The translations under genes were made by a program, and so were the position numbers. 64,000 bases of DNA, taken from the NCBI GenBank assembly GCA_015499995.1, contig JADNRV010000055.1, positions 1 through 64,000 on the forward strand, given 5' to 3'. The stretch is from Flammula alnicola (Eukaryota > Basidiomycota > Agaricomycetes > Agaricales > Strophariaceae). This document shows, one piece after another, positions 47,455 to 58,800 of the stretch; position 1 is the stretch's first letter; every line of letters starts with the position of its first letter. The notes beneath the pieces were generated by a model. The model ran no database searches. It saw nothing but the letters and a program-made list of their open reading frames with translations, and was not told the DNA's origin.

Positions 47455-48835
47455 CTATCGCGTGCTACTGCTCGAACTTGCAACAGCATCGCTACTTCCA
47501 TAGGGCTTCCCACCATCGTCCTTGAGCTCTTTGTCACTATCGAAGATTGAGGGTCCAGATTCCAAAATGACATCGCCATCGTCGTCTTCTTCGTCCTCGT
47601 ATTCCGTGCTATACGCCGAATCGTCTTCCAGAGCTCTTCGTTGCACTCTCTTCTTCCCAATCTGCCTCGGTCCCACCGCCAGAATCCTATCCCCCTCTTC
47701 CTCTCCCAACCCTTCAGTCTCCAAAAGTTCACCTTCCTCATCATCTACCACACTGACGACTTCCTTTCGGAACCAGTAACGTAGACCGACCGGGATCATA
47801 ACACCCACGACGACTGCGGCGAGGCCGAAGAAATTCCGCCAGCTAATCAGATGAAAGTCGTCCGCACTCGTCATCTCGTCCAGGCCCCCACCAATCGTCG
47901 TATGAATGACGCTGACACCGAGAATGCCCAGCGCCGTGCTGATCCAGAACGGCACGATGCCGATACCGACATGCGGGCAGACGATGTTCACAACCCAGTG
48001 AGGCGGTAGCGGTGCGATCCTCAGTACGATGAGGAACGATATCATATTCTCTTTGTTAGCTCGGATCTTGTTGCCCCACTTGTCAAGCACCGCTTTCCAT
48101 TTCGGAAGAGTAAGGAGCGCCGGGCCCAGCGCAGCGGAAATCAGGTAGCAAAGGGTGGCTCCTGTTGCAACGCAACAGCAGGCCAACGGTAGCGCCCGGG
48201 CGACACCCCAGACAGCTCCTCCGAGGATCGAGAGATACATGGAACCTGGGAGAGAGAAGGCTTGCAGGCTGTTGTTGCGACATCGGGGTCAGTAAAATGG
48301 TTCGATTGGAAACGGAACTACGGAAGAAACGCACAAAAGGTAAGTCACGACATAGCAGATAAATATCCTGTAGGGGTAGATGTCGCGATACTTTTTGAGG
48401 AGCCCATTGAGTTCCTGTAGTTGTGTGAAAGATTTCGGGATGCGAAGGAGAGGTCGGTCAACTCTGACCGCGTAACACTCGTGTCAGTCACATAACGGCA
48501 ACAAGGCATTTGTGGACTCACTCTTCTAGTGTTGGGAGGGCGAGCCAGAGAGTTCCACCGAGGAAAATTGTGCTGACGATGAATATGCAGGCCATCTTGA
48601 GAGTGGCATTGAAAATGACTTTGGCGGATGAAGTAGGCACTCCTGGCGAGCGAGGAAAGGTCGCTCCGTAATCGGGAGTTGTTGGTGAAAGGAGAGGCTC
48701 TCTGTCGCTACGCCTGTCGTACTCCTCATCATCATGGTATTCGACAGTGTCTAGAGTATACATGGAAGCATTGCAGGCGGCAGTGTTGTTGGATTGTGAG
48801 GCCAGAGTCAGCTCAGAAGGCTTGTGGAGGTTCAT
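47455..48835 (-). CDS. VTT-domain membrane protein (TMEM41/Tvp38 family)
   Basis: A polytopic ER or Golgi membrane protein of the VTT (SNARE-associated/DedA) family, whose animal members TMEM41B and VMP1 are lipid scramblases. Exon 1 starts MNLHKPSELTLASQSNN and has the first membrane segment (KMACIFIVSTIFLGGTLWLA). Next are LLRIPKSFTQLQELNGLLKK, YRDIYPYRIFICYVVTYLFL, QAFSLPGSMYLSILGGAVWG, the VTT core LPLACCCVATGATLCYLISA, KWGNKIRANKENMISFLIVL, RIAPLPPHWVVNIVCPHVGI and PFWISTALGILGVSVIHTTI. The C-terminal tail after WFRKEV is acidic and Ser-rich and ends SSSSSTR. An in-frame ATG 45 nt upstream would add MLSIIRLLWSLVSSK; I prefer the second. About 390 residues. Divergent from the Zn2Cys6 gene. 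Confidence 0.85.
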
Positions 48836-49032
48836 CTTAGAGGAAACAAGAGACCACAAGAGTCGTATAATTGAAAGCATCGAGTTAGCATAAATAATAA
48901 TTAATTTTGCTAAATGCTGGCAAATACGGCCAAACGACTAAAAATGACTGTGCTCATCGTCTCGCACTGGGCTGAGCGACGATAAGAAAGAACCGCAGCA
49001 ACGTAGGATCCCCGCATCCCTCGGCTCTGAGT
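48836..49032. promoter_or_regulatory. Divergent intergenic promoter, VTT gene/Zn2Cys6 factor
   Basis: 197 bp (152 bp if the longer VTT start is used) between divergent start codons. An AT-rich patch (AGCATAAATAATAATTAATT) at about 48885-48905 could serve as a core element for either gene. No named operator is seen. Confidence 0.4.
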
Positions 49033-52000
49033 ATGCTGCCAAACCAGCTCAACCAGCAGAATAATATCGCACCACCATCGTCTTTGCAATCGGCGCTGCA
49101 GATGGACCCCAACCAGCACCTCCAACTCCAACAGCAGCAACAGCAACAACAGGCCCAGCAACAGGCCCCGCCGCAGCAAGCACCATCTGGAAAGAGAAGA
49201 AGAAGAGCCGACGGGAACGACGACGATGCGCCCGCAGCATCCGAGCCTCGCAGACTTCGACGCTCTCACGAAGCGTGTGCGAGATGCAGGAGCAAGAAAA
49301 TAAAGGCAAGTCCCGTCGGGCGACACCGACGGCAATTTCCATCAACATCTCATCTTTTCTCACTTTCTTTGCCGTCGGACAGTGCGACTCCAAGCATCCA
49401 AGATGCACAGCGTGCGCCACAGCCGGCACCGCATGCAATCAGGAGGATAGACACCGTCGCACCCTCACACCGAGAGGCTACACAGAGCGTCTCGAGCTCC
49501 AGGTCGCCCAGTGCGAGGCTCTCCTCAAACGCCACTACCCCGGCTTCAGCCTCGACAGCCTCGATGAGATCCTTGCTCGCGAGGGCATTGATGTCGCAGG
49601 CGTGCCTCCCGTCACCCCCACCTCCTTCCCAATGGATGGTATCAGGCCTTTCCGGCCCGACGGTGGTCCTCCGACCCCGAACCAGCAGTCTAAAGGCCCA
49701 GCTTACCCTCCCATGTATGGTCCTGGTCCTCATCCCATGATGCATCCTCCTTATGGTCCCCACCCGATGATGCCCTATGGCGCGGCGCCCCCGTACCATC
49801 CTCACATGATGCCAGGGCCCCCTCCTGGGCCATACAACCCCCATCTCCACCCCGTATTCCAACCTGGTGCTCCCTACCCGCCACCGCCGGTCATGCACCA
49901 GCATCAGCCACCGCCTGGGCTTGAGCAGTCGGCACCCCAGCAGCAACCACCCGCGCCTCCGCCACAGCCCCAACAGCAGCAACCACAAGCCCCGCCGGCC
50001 GCACACCCTGGTTCGCCTTCCCTTACGCGCGAGAAAGGCGTCGATCCCAACGGACACGATATGTCCAGCGCCCAGGCTCTCGCGAAGGCCTTTGGTGTCT
50101 CGACCATCATCACCTCGGGTCTCAAACTGGACGCAAGCAGCGAAGAGTTTCCCGTGGATCCCAGCGCCCTGCCGAAACTGGAAGTACCTGGCCCGCGCGA
50201 CGCCCTTCAATGGATATCTATATCCGTCCGCCGCATCCCTCCCTCCGGAGGGACACCCAACACCCTTTCCCTGTACGGCCCAGTGTCCAAGTCGCCCCAG
50301 GTCGACGTGTGGCTGCCAAAAGACCGCAGCTTTGCTCGCCATATCGTCGATGTCTATTTCGCGCGGCTCAACATCCATCGTCCTGTCTACGCTCGTAAAG
50401 AGTTTGACAAGATCCTCAGCAACCTCTATGACGGTGCGACGCCGGTACACGATCCAGGACACCTCTGCAGTATCTATTTGATATTTGCTCTTGGCACCCT
50501 GAGCGAACTCAACCATCGGGCTGTTTCCAAGTTGTCTGAAAAGGATGGACATCTCGGGTCTGCTGTTGCCAAGAAACTCATGCCGCCCGACTGGCCTTTA
50601 CACGACGAGTTCTTCGAGAGAGCTTTGGCTGTCAAGCCCGATCTTATTGTCTCGATCACCAGCTTGCAGGCTCTTATCTTATTGCACTGGTATCTATATA
50701 TTGAGGTAAGTCAATTATCTTTATCGCCTTTCATTGCAAGATGCTCATTAAATCTCCTTCAGCGTCAAGGCCGAACTGTCTGGCGGCTTGTTGGCACCCT
50801 CGTTCGTTTATCGATCGAGCTTGGCTTGCACCACGATCCAACCATCCAAATGAGTAGCGACGAAGTAACCCCGACATTCACAGAAGAGGAAGCCCAGTTG
50901 CGCATCCGTCTGTGGGGCATCGTCTTGATACACGATCGCGGCACGTCTATCCTCCTTGGGCGCCCTTTGGCGGTCGCGCCTTCGGACTCCAACACCCCGC
51001 AGCCAAATCGTGCAAAGAACAAGCACCTTGCCGATTTCTCTGAACATTTTGAGCACTCTCACGGGGTTGCTGAAATCCAGGCGGATATCGTCAACGCACT
51101 TTATGCTCCTACTAGACAAGCTGGAGATACCATTATGCGTAATGCTACCAGGATCATCAAGAGAATGGTCGAATTTAGGGACCACCGCCTGCCAGAGAAA
51201 TATCGATATTACTTTACTGGAACTCAGGAATGGCCCCTGGATAAGAGGCAGAAATTGGTCAAGGATATAACCGAAGACGAGGGCTTGACGTTGTTGAAGA
51301 TCGGTATCGCTCGCATCCTGATGCTTCGAGCTCTCTTCAGCTCCAAGGGTCTTACGTATGCTCAAAAACATAAAGCTCTTATTGATGGTGCGCCTGTTCA
51401 TATTCTTCTCAGATCCCATACTAATAAAGTTGCTTTACAGCCATTATCACTTCGCACAATGTTATAATTGTCCACAGCCAGGTTATCCGTTTCCCTGACA
51501 TCGCATTCTTCACATCACCCATTCCACTCCATATTGCAGCCATGGTGATTCTATACGGACATATCTCCAAAGTCGAGTGTCTGCCGCCATCCGTTGCGCT
51601 GGAAGACGTCTGGCTCGCCCTGGACATGATCCCACGCCTCCGTTGGCGCTGGGAGCGCAAGGACGCCAACGGAGGCCATCCGCTCATCGCCAAGCTCGTC
51701 GAAACGATCATGGGCGTCAACCTGCACACAGTCGTCCCGTCGAACAGCGCCTCGGTCTTATACTGCGAGCCGGACTGGGAGGAGCTCACGTCGCCCACGA
51801 GCAACTCGCAGCTCAGCACGCCCATCATGGCCTCCGCGCACGGCTCGTACCCCGGCTCGAGCGAAAACGGCGGCGCCCCCTACGGGCCCCACCCGCGCTC
51901 GCACAACGGCGTCGGCGGCGCGCTGAATCGCTCGAACAGCGGTGGATCCACGCCGCCTGATCGGTTCGCGGAGATGCCCCAAGGCCTCCTGTACCCATTC

Positions 52001-52313
52001 TACCCCGAGGCGGAAGCGCAGTTGTCTGCACTGGCCGGGGCTGTGCCCAGCGCAAATGCGAATAACTCGGCGTCGGCGGGCGTCCATGCGTTCGACCCCC
52101 TCCTTAAGGAGGTGGCTGCGCTCCAGGGCGGGTACGGTGGGTATGCGCCTGGCGTTTTGCATGGCGACCCCAGGCAGCCACCGCCGCCACCACCGGTTAT
52201 GTGGACGCATCATAATAACGTACGTTCCGTCATTTGCTCTGTATGGCTGCGTCACTGACCATCGCTATTATAATAAATAGGGTTCTCGGAACGTGCCAAA
52301 CTACACTCCGTAA
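49033..52313 (+). CDS. Zn2Cys6 fungal transcription factor
   Basis: A Gal4-type regulator. The N terminus starts MLPNQLNQQNNIAPPSSLQS with a Gln run. The binuclear cluster at about residues 82-109 reads ACARCRSKKIK, then CDSKHPRCTACATAGTAC, with all six cysteines. A linker RRTLTPRGYTERLELQVAQC forms the dimerisation helix. A long Pro/His/Gly-rich region follows. The fungal_trans domain contains YFARLNIHRPVYARKEFDKI, ALGTLSELNHRAVSKLSEKD, RALAVKPDLIVSITSLQALI, LLHWYLYIE, RTVWRLVGTLVRLSIELGLH and LRIRLWGIVLIHDRGTSILL. A C-terminal Ser/Gly/Pro region ends GSRNVPNYTP. The intron inside the cluster (49306-49382) uses a GC donor. Introns also follow YLYIE, KALID and THHNN. About 990 residues; the target pathway is unknown. 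Confidence 0.9.
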
Positions 52314-53323
52314 ATGTAAAGCACAAGGGATACATTGTCATTTTCCTCGTCACAGGTTTCTCCACTATGCCTATCCCCTCTCTCGTCCGTCTTCGCCTCG
52401 CCTTCTCGTCGTTGTTGTCTTTTTACGCCTATCAATCCAACACTTCTCATATCTCGGACGCGGACAATTGCTTCTAATGATTTGTCAAAATTTGTATGAC
52501 GGTCCTATCCCCTTTATTATAAAATATGTATCTGTATCCAAACCTTTTTCCTGTGTGTCTTTCTGTGCTGAAAAATGTCATTTCTTTTCTTAATAAATCA
52601 ATCAATCGTGTGCAAATGAGGCCTGATATTGGACGCAAGAACCCCAACGAAAAATAAAAGTCTAGCAAGTGAGATGTTACATATACACTTTAAGTATACC
52701 AAGTACAACATGAGAAAAAAAGGTGAGTTGCATATGCAGGCGATCTTTATGCCAAGCATTGTCTATGGATATGTTCTTCATAAAAAGAAAAGAGGAGAGA
52801 GAAATGACAGGGAGTATCTATGAGGGGTGGGTAGTATCGGCGGGGAAGGGCGAACCAAAATCGGACTCGGCGACTTGGTTGGGTGGCTGGCCAGCATAGG
52901 TGGGTGTGGAGGAAAAGGGACAAGGTGTAAGTACTCTAATTACCCATCCAATATACATGGATGAGATGGTGCGTGTGAAGTAGGCGGGTTTAAGTCGAGG
53001 ATATGGTATTTCGGTAGATGGACCGTGGCCATGAGAATTTGAGCGGAGGGGTTCGTGGGTGCGGTGCGGGTGCGGTTGCGGCGGGTGTCGATGCATGTGA
53101 AATCGACGGCGGTGCAGGGAAGGGAGAGGGCGTTGGGGAATGGGAGAAAAGACAATGCCAGTCAAAGAGAAGCGAAAGGAAAGATAAGAGGATGCAATGG
53201 ATAAATAGATCGAAATGGTGTTGCAGAAAAAGACCGGAAAAAAAAGCAACGGTGGATGATAGATGCATGGACAAAGATCAAAAAAAACCAAAAAAAAACC
53301 CAAAGAGAGAGAGATACTCAATC
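52314..53323. other. Intergenic region between convergent genes
   Basis: About 1 kb between the 3' ends of the Zn2Cys6 and J-domain genes. Several frames are open on both strands, the longest at 52818-53327 on the minus strand, but they lack domains and overlap simple T-rich or A-rich runs (for example AAAAAAACCAAAAAAAAACC at 53280-53299). I see no supported gene here. Confidence 0.45.
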
Positions 53324-54542
53324 TCACTTCAAGATCTTCTCCATCCTCTCAAGCGCAACATCCACGCCCCTAATCAACAGCGTCACATGCCGCGGGAAAA
53401 TCCTATCCTTACCCCTCTCCTTCTCCTTCTCCTTCTCCTTCCCATTCCCATTCGCGTCCTCGCCGTACTCAAACGCATGCTGCTCCTGCAGCGCCCGCTC
53501 CAAGGCAATCGGCAGGCTCAGCGTGATGCGCGTCAGCTGGATCGTGAGCCGCGAGCGGCCCATGATGTCAAAGTACGAGAGCTCGCGGAAGGCGTGCTGC
53601 ACCTCGAGCAGGCGCGTCACTTCCGCGTGCAGGGCGTATATGCATGTGCGGCAGGCTGGAGGGAGAAGAGCTCAGATAGGGCAGGGAAAGGGCACGGACT
53701 CGGACTTACTAAGCGCTCGCTCGCGGATGGATTGGAGTGTTACGAGGACAGAGTTGATGCCTTCCTCGCCGAGTTTGATCGAAGGGTTGATATCGTTGAT
53801 AGCCGCTGCACCGAAGAAAAAGGACGTATGTTAGTTAAGACTCTGAAACACATGACAGAGGCGGCACGCACTCAACAGCGTCCTGATAACCTCCAAATCG
53901 CCGTCCAGAAAGTCGTTAAAGACGCCCAAGACGACGCCTCTAAACGTCTCGTCTGCATGGCCCATCGGTCTCGTCGCAAAGACGTCAAAATTCGAGGACG
54001 GGGGCCGCGTGTCGTACAGTCGCTTCATGTTGGGTTTGCTGAGTACATCATACGCCACAGCTACTTTCTGGAACGCCCGAGTGGCATCTGGGTTATCTGG
54101 GAATTTACTAAAAATACACACTCAGAACAAATGTTGGGAGAGAGGGGGAGAGAAAGACAGACTCTGGATGACAAGCTTTACTCCGTGAGAGATACGCGCG
54201 CCTGAGGGCCATCTTGTCGAGGGTGGCATGCTTGTCGACGCCGAGGATCTGATAGAGGTCGTCGTTGGCGAGCACGGCCTTGACGACGGCCGCCACGCGT
54301 TCGTCTGTGTCATGGTTATTGCTGTGTGGGCTAGAGGGCCCGTCCGTACTGCGTTTCGTGGAAGAACCAGAGGGCTCTGCGACCCATGTGAGGAATTTGC
54401 GTTCATAGTTCTCGATGTCCTCATCTTCCTCCTCGTCTATGGGAAGATGGAAATAGGTGCTCGCTGGAAGACAGGGTTAGAGAATACTCGGGGACACGTA
54501 GACAGAGAAGAGACTACCTGTAGAGAAAGCGTAGGAGAACAT
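53324..54542 (-). CDS. J-domain protein, function unknown
   Basis: An Hsp40-type co-chaperone candidate. Exon 1 reads MFSYAFST, joined across a 56-nt intron to STYFHLPIDEEEDEDIENYE. A linker (KFLTWVAEPSGSSTKRS) precedes the J-domain at about residues 65-135: AVLANDDLYQILGVDKHATL, KMALRRAYLSRSKACHPDKF with HPD intact across the intron, and ATRAFQKVAVAYDVLSKPNM. After it comes FDVFATRPMGHADETFRGVV, LGVFNDFLDGDLEVIRTLL, a helical segment INPSIKLGEEGINSVLVTLQ, and TRLLEVQHAFRELSYFDIMG. A Lys/Glu repeat (KEKEKEKERGKD) lies near the end. No Cys-rich or DnaJ C-terminal domain is present. The CobW gene stop is 91 bp upstream on the same strand. Confidence 0.85.
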
Positions 54543-54632
54543 GGGAAAGCAAGAAGAAAAGCGATAGCGAGAAGAAAAAGAGATAACATTTGTCTTGATT
54601 GAAATGCATTTCCACATGTGATAATTCAATGA

Positions 54633-55810
54633 CTACCTGCTGACTAAGACCGATGCCAACTTGGCAGCTGCCCGGCGGACTTCTCCGCGCGATCCCATCA
54701 CTGTCAAAAGCACGGGCTCGTCCACATCTCCGCCCGAGTATACCGTCAGCTCGTAGCGCCAAATGCCCAGTTGACAATGTACCATGCACCGTCGACGAGT
54801 CTCACAAACCCCTTGACGCGCCAGACGGAGTCGCGAGGTATGACATGGAGCGCTTCCACCAACCTGTCCTTGTCTATGATCGGAAGTGGCTTTGAGAGTC
54901 TACGTGCGCTGCATCGTGTTTGTGTTCTATCACGCCTTCCCAACCTACGGTGACGGTCTCGACTTGATCGTGCGTCGCTTCTAAATCCTCACTAGGATGG
55001 AGGAAGAGCTTCGATTGAAGGCCAAAGATCAAGTTTGGGTCGACTCCGTTCCGTCCGTGACATTTGATTTTTGGGGTATCGTCGTTGAGGGTATGGAGGT
55101 GGTCCATGACAATGTCCAGAGCGCGTTCGGAAACATGTTCCCATTTGTTCTGGGATGCCAATTGAAAAAAAGGGTTGAGGTGTTAAGGAGGGGAGCGTAC
55201 GATGAGGATGATGTCAGAGTAGCTGGCTTGCATTCGGGCGGTGGGGGATGTGTCTTCGTAGCCGGCGAAATTTTCAGCATCGACGACGGTGACTATGGCG
55301 TCGAGGGAAAAGTCGCCTCCGGTGTCGCGCTCGAGCTGGCGTATTTGGAAGGCCAAGGTGGCAGGGAATGCGGAGCCGCTGTTGGATGGATGGTTAGAGA
55401 AGGGGACCGGAAAAGAAGAAAGGGCTTACGAGCACTCGATGATAATGCGATCTGGCGGTAGTTATCTGCGGCCTGTTTATTAGACTATCTGACAGTAATC
55501 GAGGAATCGCACCCCGTATTTCCAAGAGAGCGGTCTGCATTTGGCCAACAAGGACACAACACCTGCACAAGGGAGTGAGTAGACGAAGAAAGTGAAAAGA
55601 TATACGGCGTACATGCAGCCATTGAGAATTTCGGATACTGCAAGGAGGGAAGACTGCTGTGCTAGCTTGCTATCGACCTGGACATCACCGAATTCATTCT
55701 TGAGGAGGACAACCTTGTAGTCCTTTGGAAGCTTTGGGAGGAGAGAAGGATGGTGAGGTCTTTCCAGCGCCAAGGAAACCAGTGAAGACGGTGATGGGGA
55801 TGGGAGCCAT
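54633..55810 (-). CDS. CobW/COG0523-family GTPase, with frameshifts
   Basis: A P-loop GTPase of the COG0523 group, metallochaperones such as the zinc chaperone ZNG1. It starts MAPIPITVFTGFLGAGKTS with the P-loop GFLGAGKT. Then come LPKDYKVVLLKNEFGDVQVD, SSLLAVSEILNGCM joined to CCVLVGQMQTALLEI, giving the GCMCC (CxCC) metal-binding motif split by an intron, and the switch region DRIIIECSGSAFPATLAFQI. VVDAENFAGYED, a G4-like NKWEHVSERALDIV, and a C-terminal domain with PRDSVWRVKGFVRLVDGAWY and RYELTVYSGGDVDEPVLLTV follow. A His/Asp-rich stretch (EHKHDAAH) lies between. Reading needs base shifts near 55745, near 54900 and near 54775. About 380 residues. Start codon only 48 bp from that of CWH43, divergently. 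Confidence 0.82.
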
Positions 55811-55858
55811 TAAAGGGACGCATTATGACGTAACCCACTTACTTTCAACCACGGCTGC
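55811..55858. promoter_or_regulatory. Very short divergent promoter with a TGACGTAA site
   Basis: Only 48 bp separate the CobW and CWH43 start codons. In the middle is TGACGTAA (55826-55833), a CRE/bZIP-type site, in the context TTATGACGTAACCC. No other sequence is available for a core promoter, so transcripts probably start inside the neighbouring leaders or the two genes use one initiator region. Confidence 0.45.
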
Positions 55859-58800
55859 CATGGCTCGTCTCCCTGCAGCGGCACTCGCTCGACTGCACAC
55901 CGTCTTTGCCTCTGCTGCATTTCTGTCTGCTCTCGCCATTGGATCGCTCTCCACTTTCACAAATTGTAAAGAACGGTGTGCCCAATATCCAGATGAATGG
56001 TTTCCTTCTGTCTCCGCACGTATGTCCCTGTTTTTCTGCCTTTCATATGCTCATTCCTTGCAGAATCGGCGACTGGTATCCAGAACGAAATATATTCCAA
56101 TCTCATTGCCCTCACTTCTGGTCATTTCTCTCTTTCTCTCTTCTGTCGCGTCCTTACTCTCTTCAGGTCCTCGTTTCGCTATTGTCTTCCTCCAGTATTA
56201 CCTCCACCACTCTACAGAATCCTCTCTTCCCACTTTTGTATTCCTCTTTGGCATCATACGCACCCTTTCTTGTGGCGGTTGGGTCTACATCACCTCCTCC
56301 GATGACCACGACATCCACGACTTTATGATGATTCTCTACATGGTCTGCAACATCCCCTGGATGCTCGTAGGAATCGCTGCAACCCCTTCTTCCAGTCTCT
56401 CTGTCCGCAGAAAACGGTATGCCCTCCAATTTTCTCTCTTTTCCATTATTGCCTCATGTCCTATTTACAGGAAACTGATTGCCGCCGCGTGTGTACCTCG
56501 GCTCTTTAGTCTATAATGCTTAATTGACACCCTCCTCCCCAGGTTTTTCACGACCCTTATTCCTCTTGTCTACTTCTTCATCCAGCACAAGGTTCATCGC
56601 ATACCAGGAGGTTTGTGTCCTACCCCTCCTCTTGATTTGCATCCTCTCAATGCTCATATTGTAGCATATACTCGCTACGCCTTCTTCGAATGGGGGCTTA
56701 TTTTCTTCGACGTCCTTTACGACTCTGTCGCAGAGCAGGAGTTTAGAGAATCGGGTCTACACGTACGTATCCTCTCTATCACCGATTCGTTATATTTCTT
56801 ACACTTTTCCAGATATCTCTCACTGGAATCCATCCAAATACCAAAATAAGTGCTGCTGAAAATATGTATTATCAGAATATCCGTCGCTTGGCATAGCTTC
56901 CTTTGCTGACGTTGTATATTATCCAGACCTAATGCACAAAATATCTCTATCAATGAAAAACCAAAAAATGGCAAGCCTGAAACCGACAGTCCTGATCCTG
57001 TAGTACCAGCAATAGATGGCACTGTACATGCACTCCCAGACAAACCCATGGCAGATGCTGTCAGCGCAGCTCTCGCTCCAGCATCAGAGCATCCCATCCC
57101 AACAAAACCATGGCGAGACACCCTCAGCTTCATGTCCGACGTGTACCTGTGTAAGCTCCTCTTGCACCTTTCGTCTTTCACGCGTTGATCATTCCCCAGC
57201 ATACATCTTCTGGTCTCTTTTCACCGCCCTCATACCCACCCTCTTCTACTTTTCCGTCTGGAAACTTGGCATCGCAGGACACGAGCTCGCCCTTCTCTCC
57301 GTGCTCTCCCCATCTTGCTCTCCTTGTCCTCGCCCTACAGTTACTTCTTCGGATCGTCAACACCCAACGCACGCTCACCTTCCTCCGTTCTCGAATTTAC
57401 GAGGACACGCTACGGGCAGGCTGTCCTTCAGTTCGCCTCCCTGATGGGCATCGCGGCGTACCTCGTGCCAGTCCTGGTGGACGATTGGCGCTGGTTGCCG
57501 TTGCGAACATCATTGCGGTTATGCGCCAGGCTGTCCTTTGGTCTGGAGTTGTGGACGGAGAGACTGATGTAGGATATCAGGCGATCGGTGTGTCTCATAT
57601 TTATATTGCATATAAACTATCGTAATCGTTTTGTTACAAGTGGTCGGTCTGGGTGTACTCGTATCCTCCGTGTTGAAACAGGCAAATAGGTCGAACAATC
57701 CAGGTAAGTCGACTTGTACATATATTTACACTTTTTTCATGTACTGAACCTTTTAAAATTCTAGTGTGGCCATTTATCAACCATAAAGCAAACGGTACAA
57801 CAAAACGGGACTTCTGCTCGCCTTTCTCGCCATTTACGAATATTCGACCCGACCTGTCCCAAAAACCACGCCGACACAGGCCAGCCCCACAAAGCCTCAT
57901 CTTCATCTTCAGCTTCATCCTCGCCCAAGTCCGCCGCAAGAACACCCTCCTCGGCGCTCTACCGCTCGGCTCCTCCTCTTCTGCCTACACAACCTCCTAT
58001 CCGACTCGAGCACCCTCATCGCATGGTCATGGACGGGCTACGAACACCGTCTCCCCCGCGGACCCATCCCCCACCTGCACGGCTCCCTAACCATCGCCGC
58101 CATGGCGCTCGGCCTGCTCCTAGCCCACCGCTCCGCCTCATCATCGGCGCCGCAGGCGAAAAGGGCCAACTTGAATTTTGTCGCGCATCCGCTGTGGTTT
58201 GGCTTTGGCGCTGGGAGTGCGTACGTGCTTTACGCGTATCGGGATTGGCCGGGTATGGTGGTGGGCTGGGCGTGGCGGTGTTTTTGATGTCGGTCCTTCC
58301 GCTGGGGTTCGAGAGGGCGGCGGAGGCGGCTGTGGGGTCGGGTGGCGGTGGTGGTGGTGGCAAGGAGCTGAGGGTGGCGAAGGTGTATACGACGGCGTTG
58401 GGGGTGTATTGCGTGTTGAACTTGGCGAGTATCTTCACGGTGGCGTATGCGTTTGTTCCTGGGGGCGTGTATTTGAGAGAACGCACGGATTTGTGGGCAT
58501 CTTTTCATCTCGTTTGCTCGATCTAAGCTAGGAAAGACTGACCACCCTTTCTCGCTTACTCTAGGGTTACGATCGCGCAAATGGTCTTCCTCTTACCTCT
58601 ATTCGAGTGGCCCTTCCTCTCGAGCTCAACCTCTAGTTCCTCCCCAAGCACCGCCGCTCCAGGCACCCCGCCAACCCGTTCCTCCCGCTGCTGCTGCCAA
58701 GTACAAGTCGCGCATCCGCACTACCCTCGCACTTCTGCCTCTCCTCTCCTTGCTGACCACGCTTACCGACTCCCTCGTGCGCCCCACAGCCGTTCAAGCC

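Noticed and set aside
49350..50552. 400-codon minus-strand frame
   Set aside because: Antisense of the Pro/His/Gly-rich part of the Zn2Cys6 factor; the plus-strand protein has clear domains.
52818..53327. 169-codon minus-strand frame rich in Phe, Ser and Pro
   Set aside because: No domain and low complexity; the plus-strand frame over the same DNA is equally open, which suggests chance.
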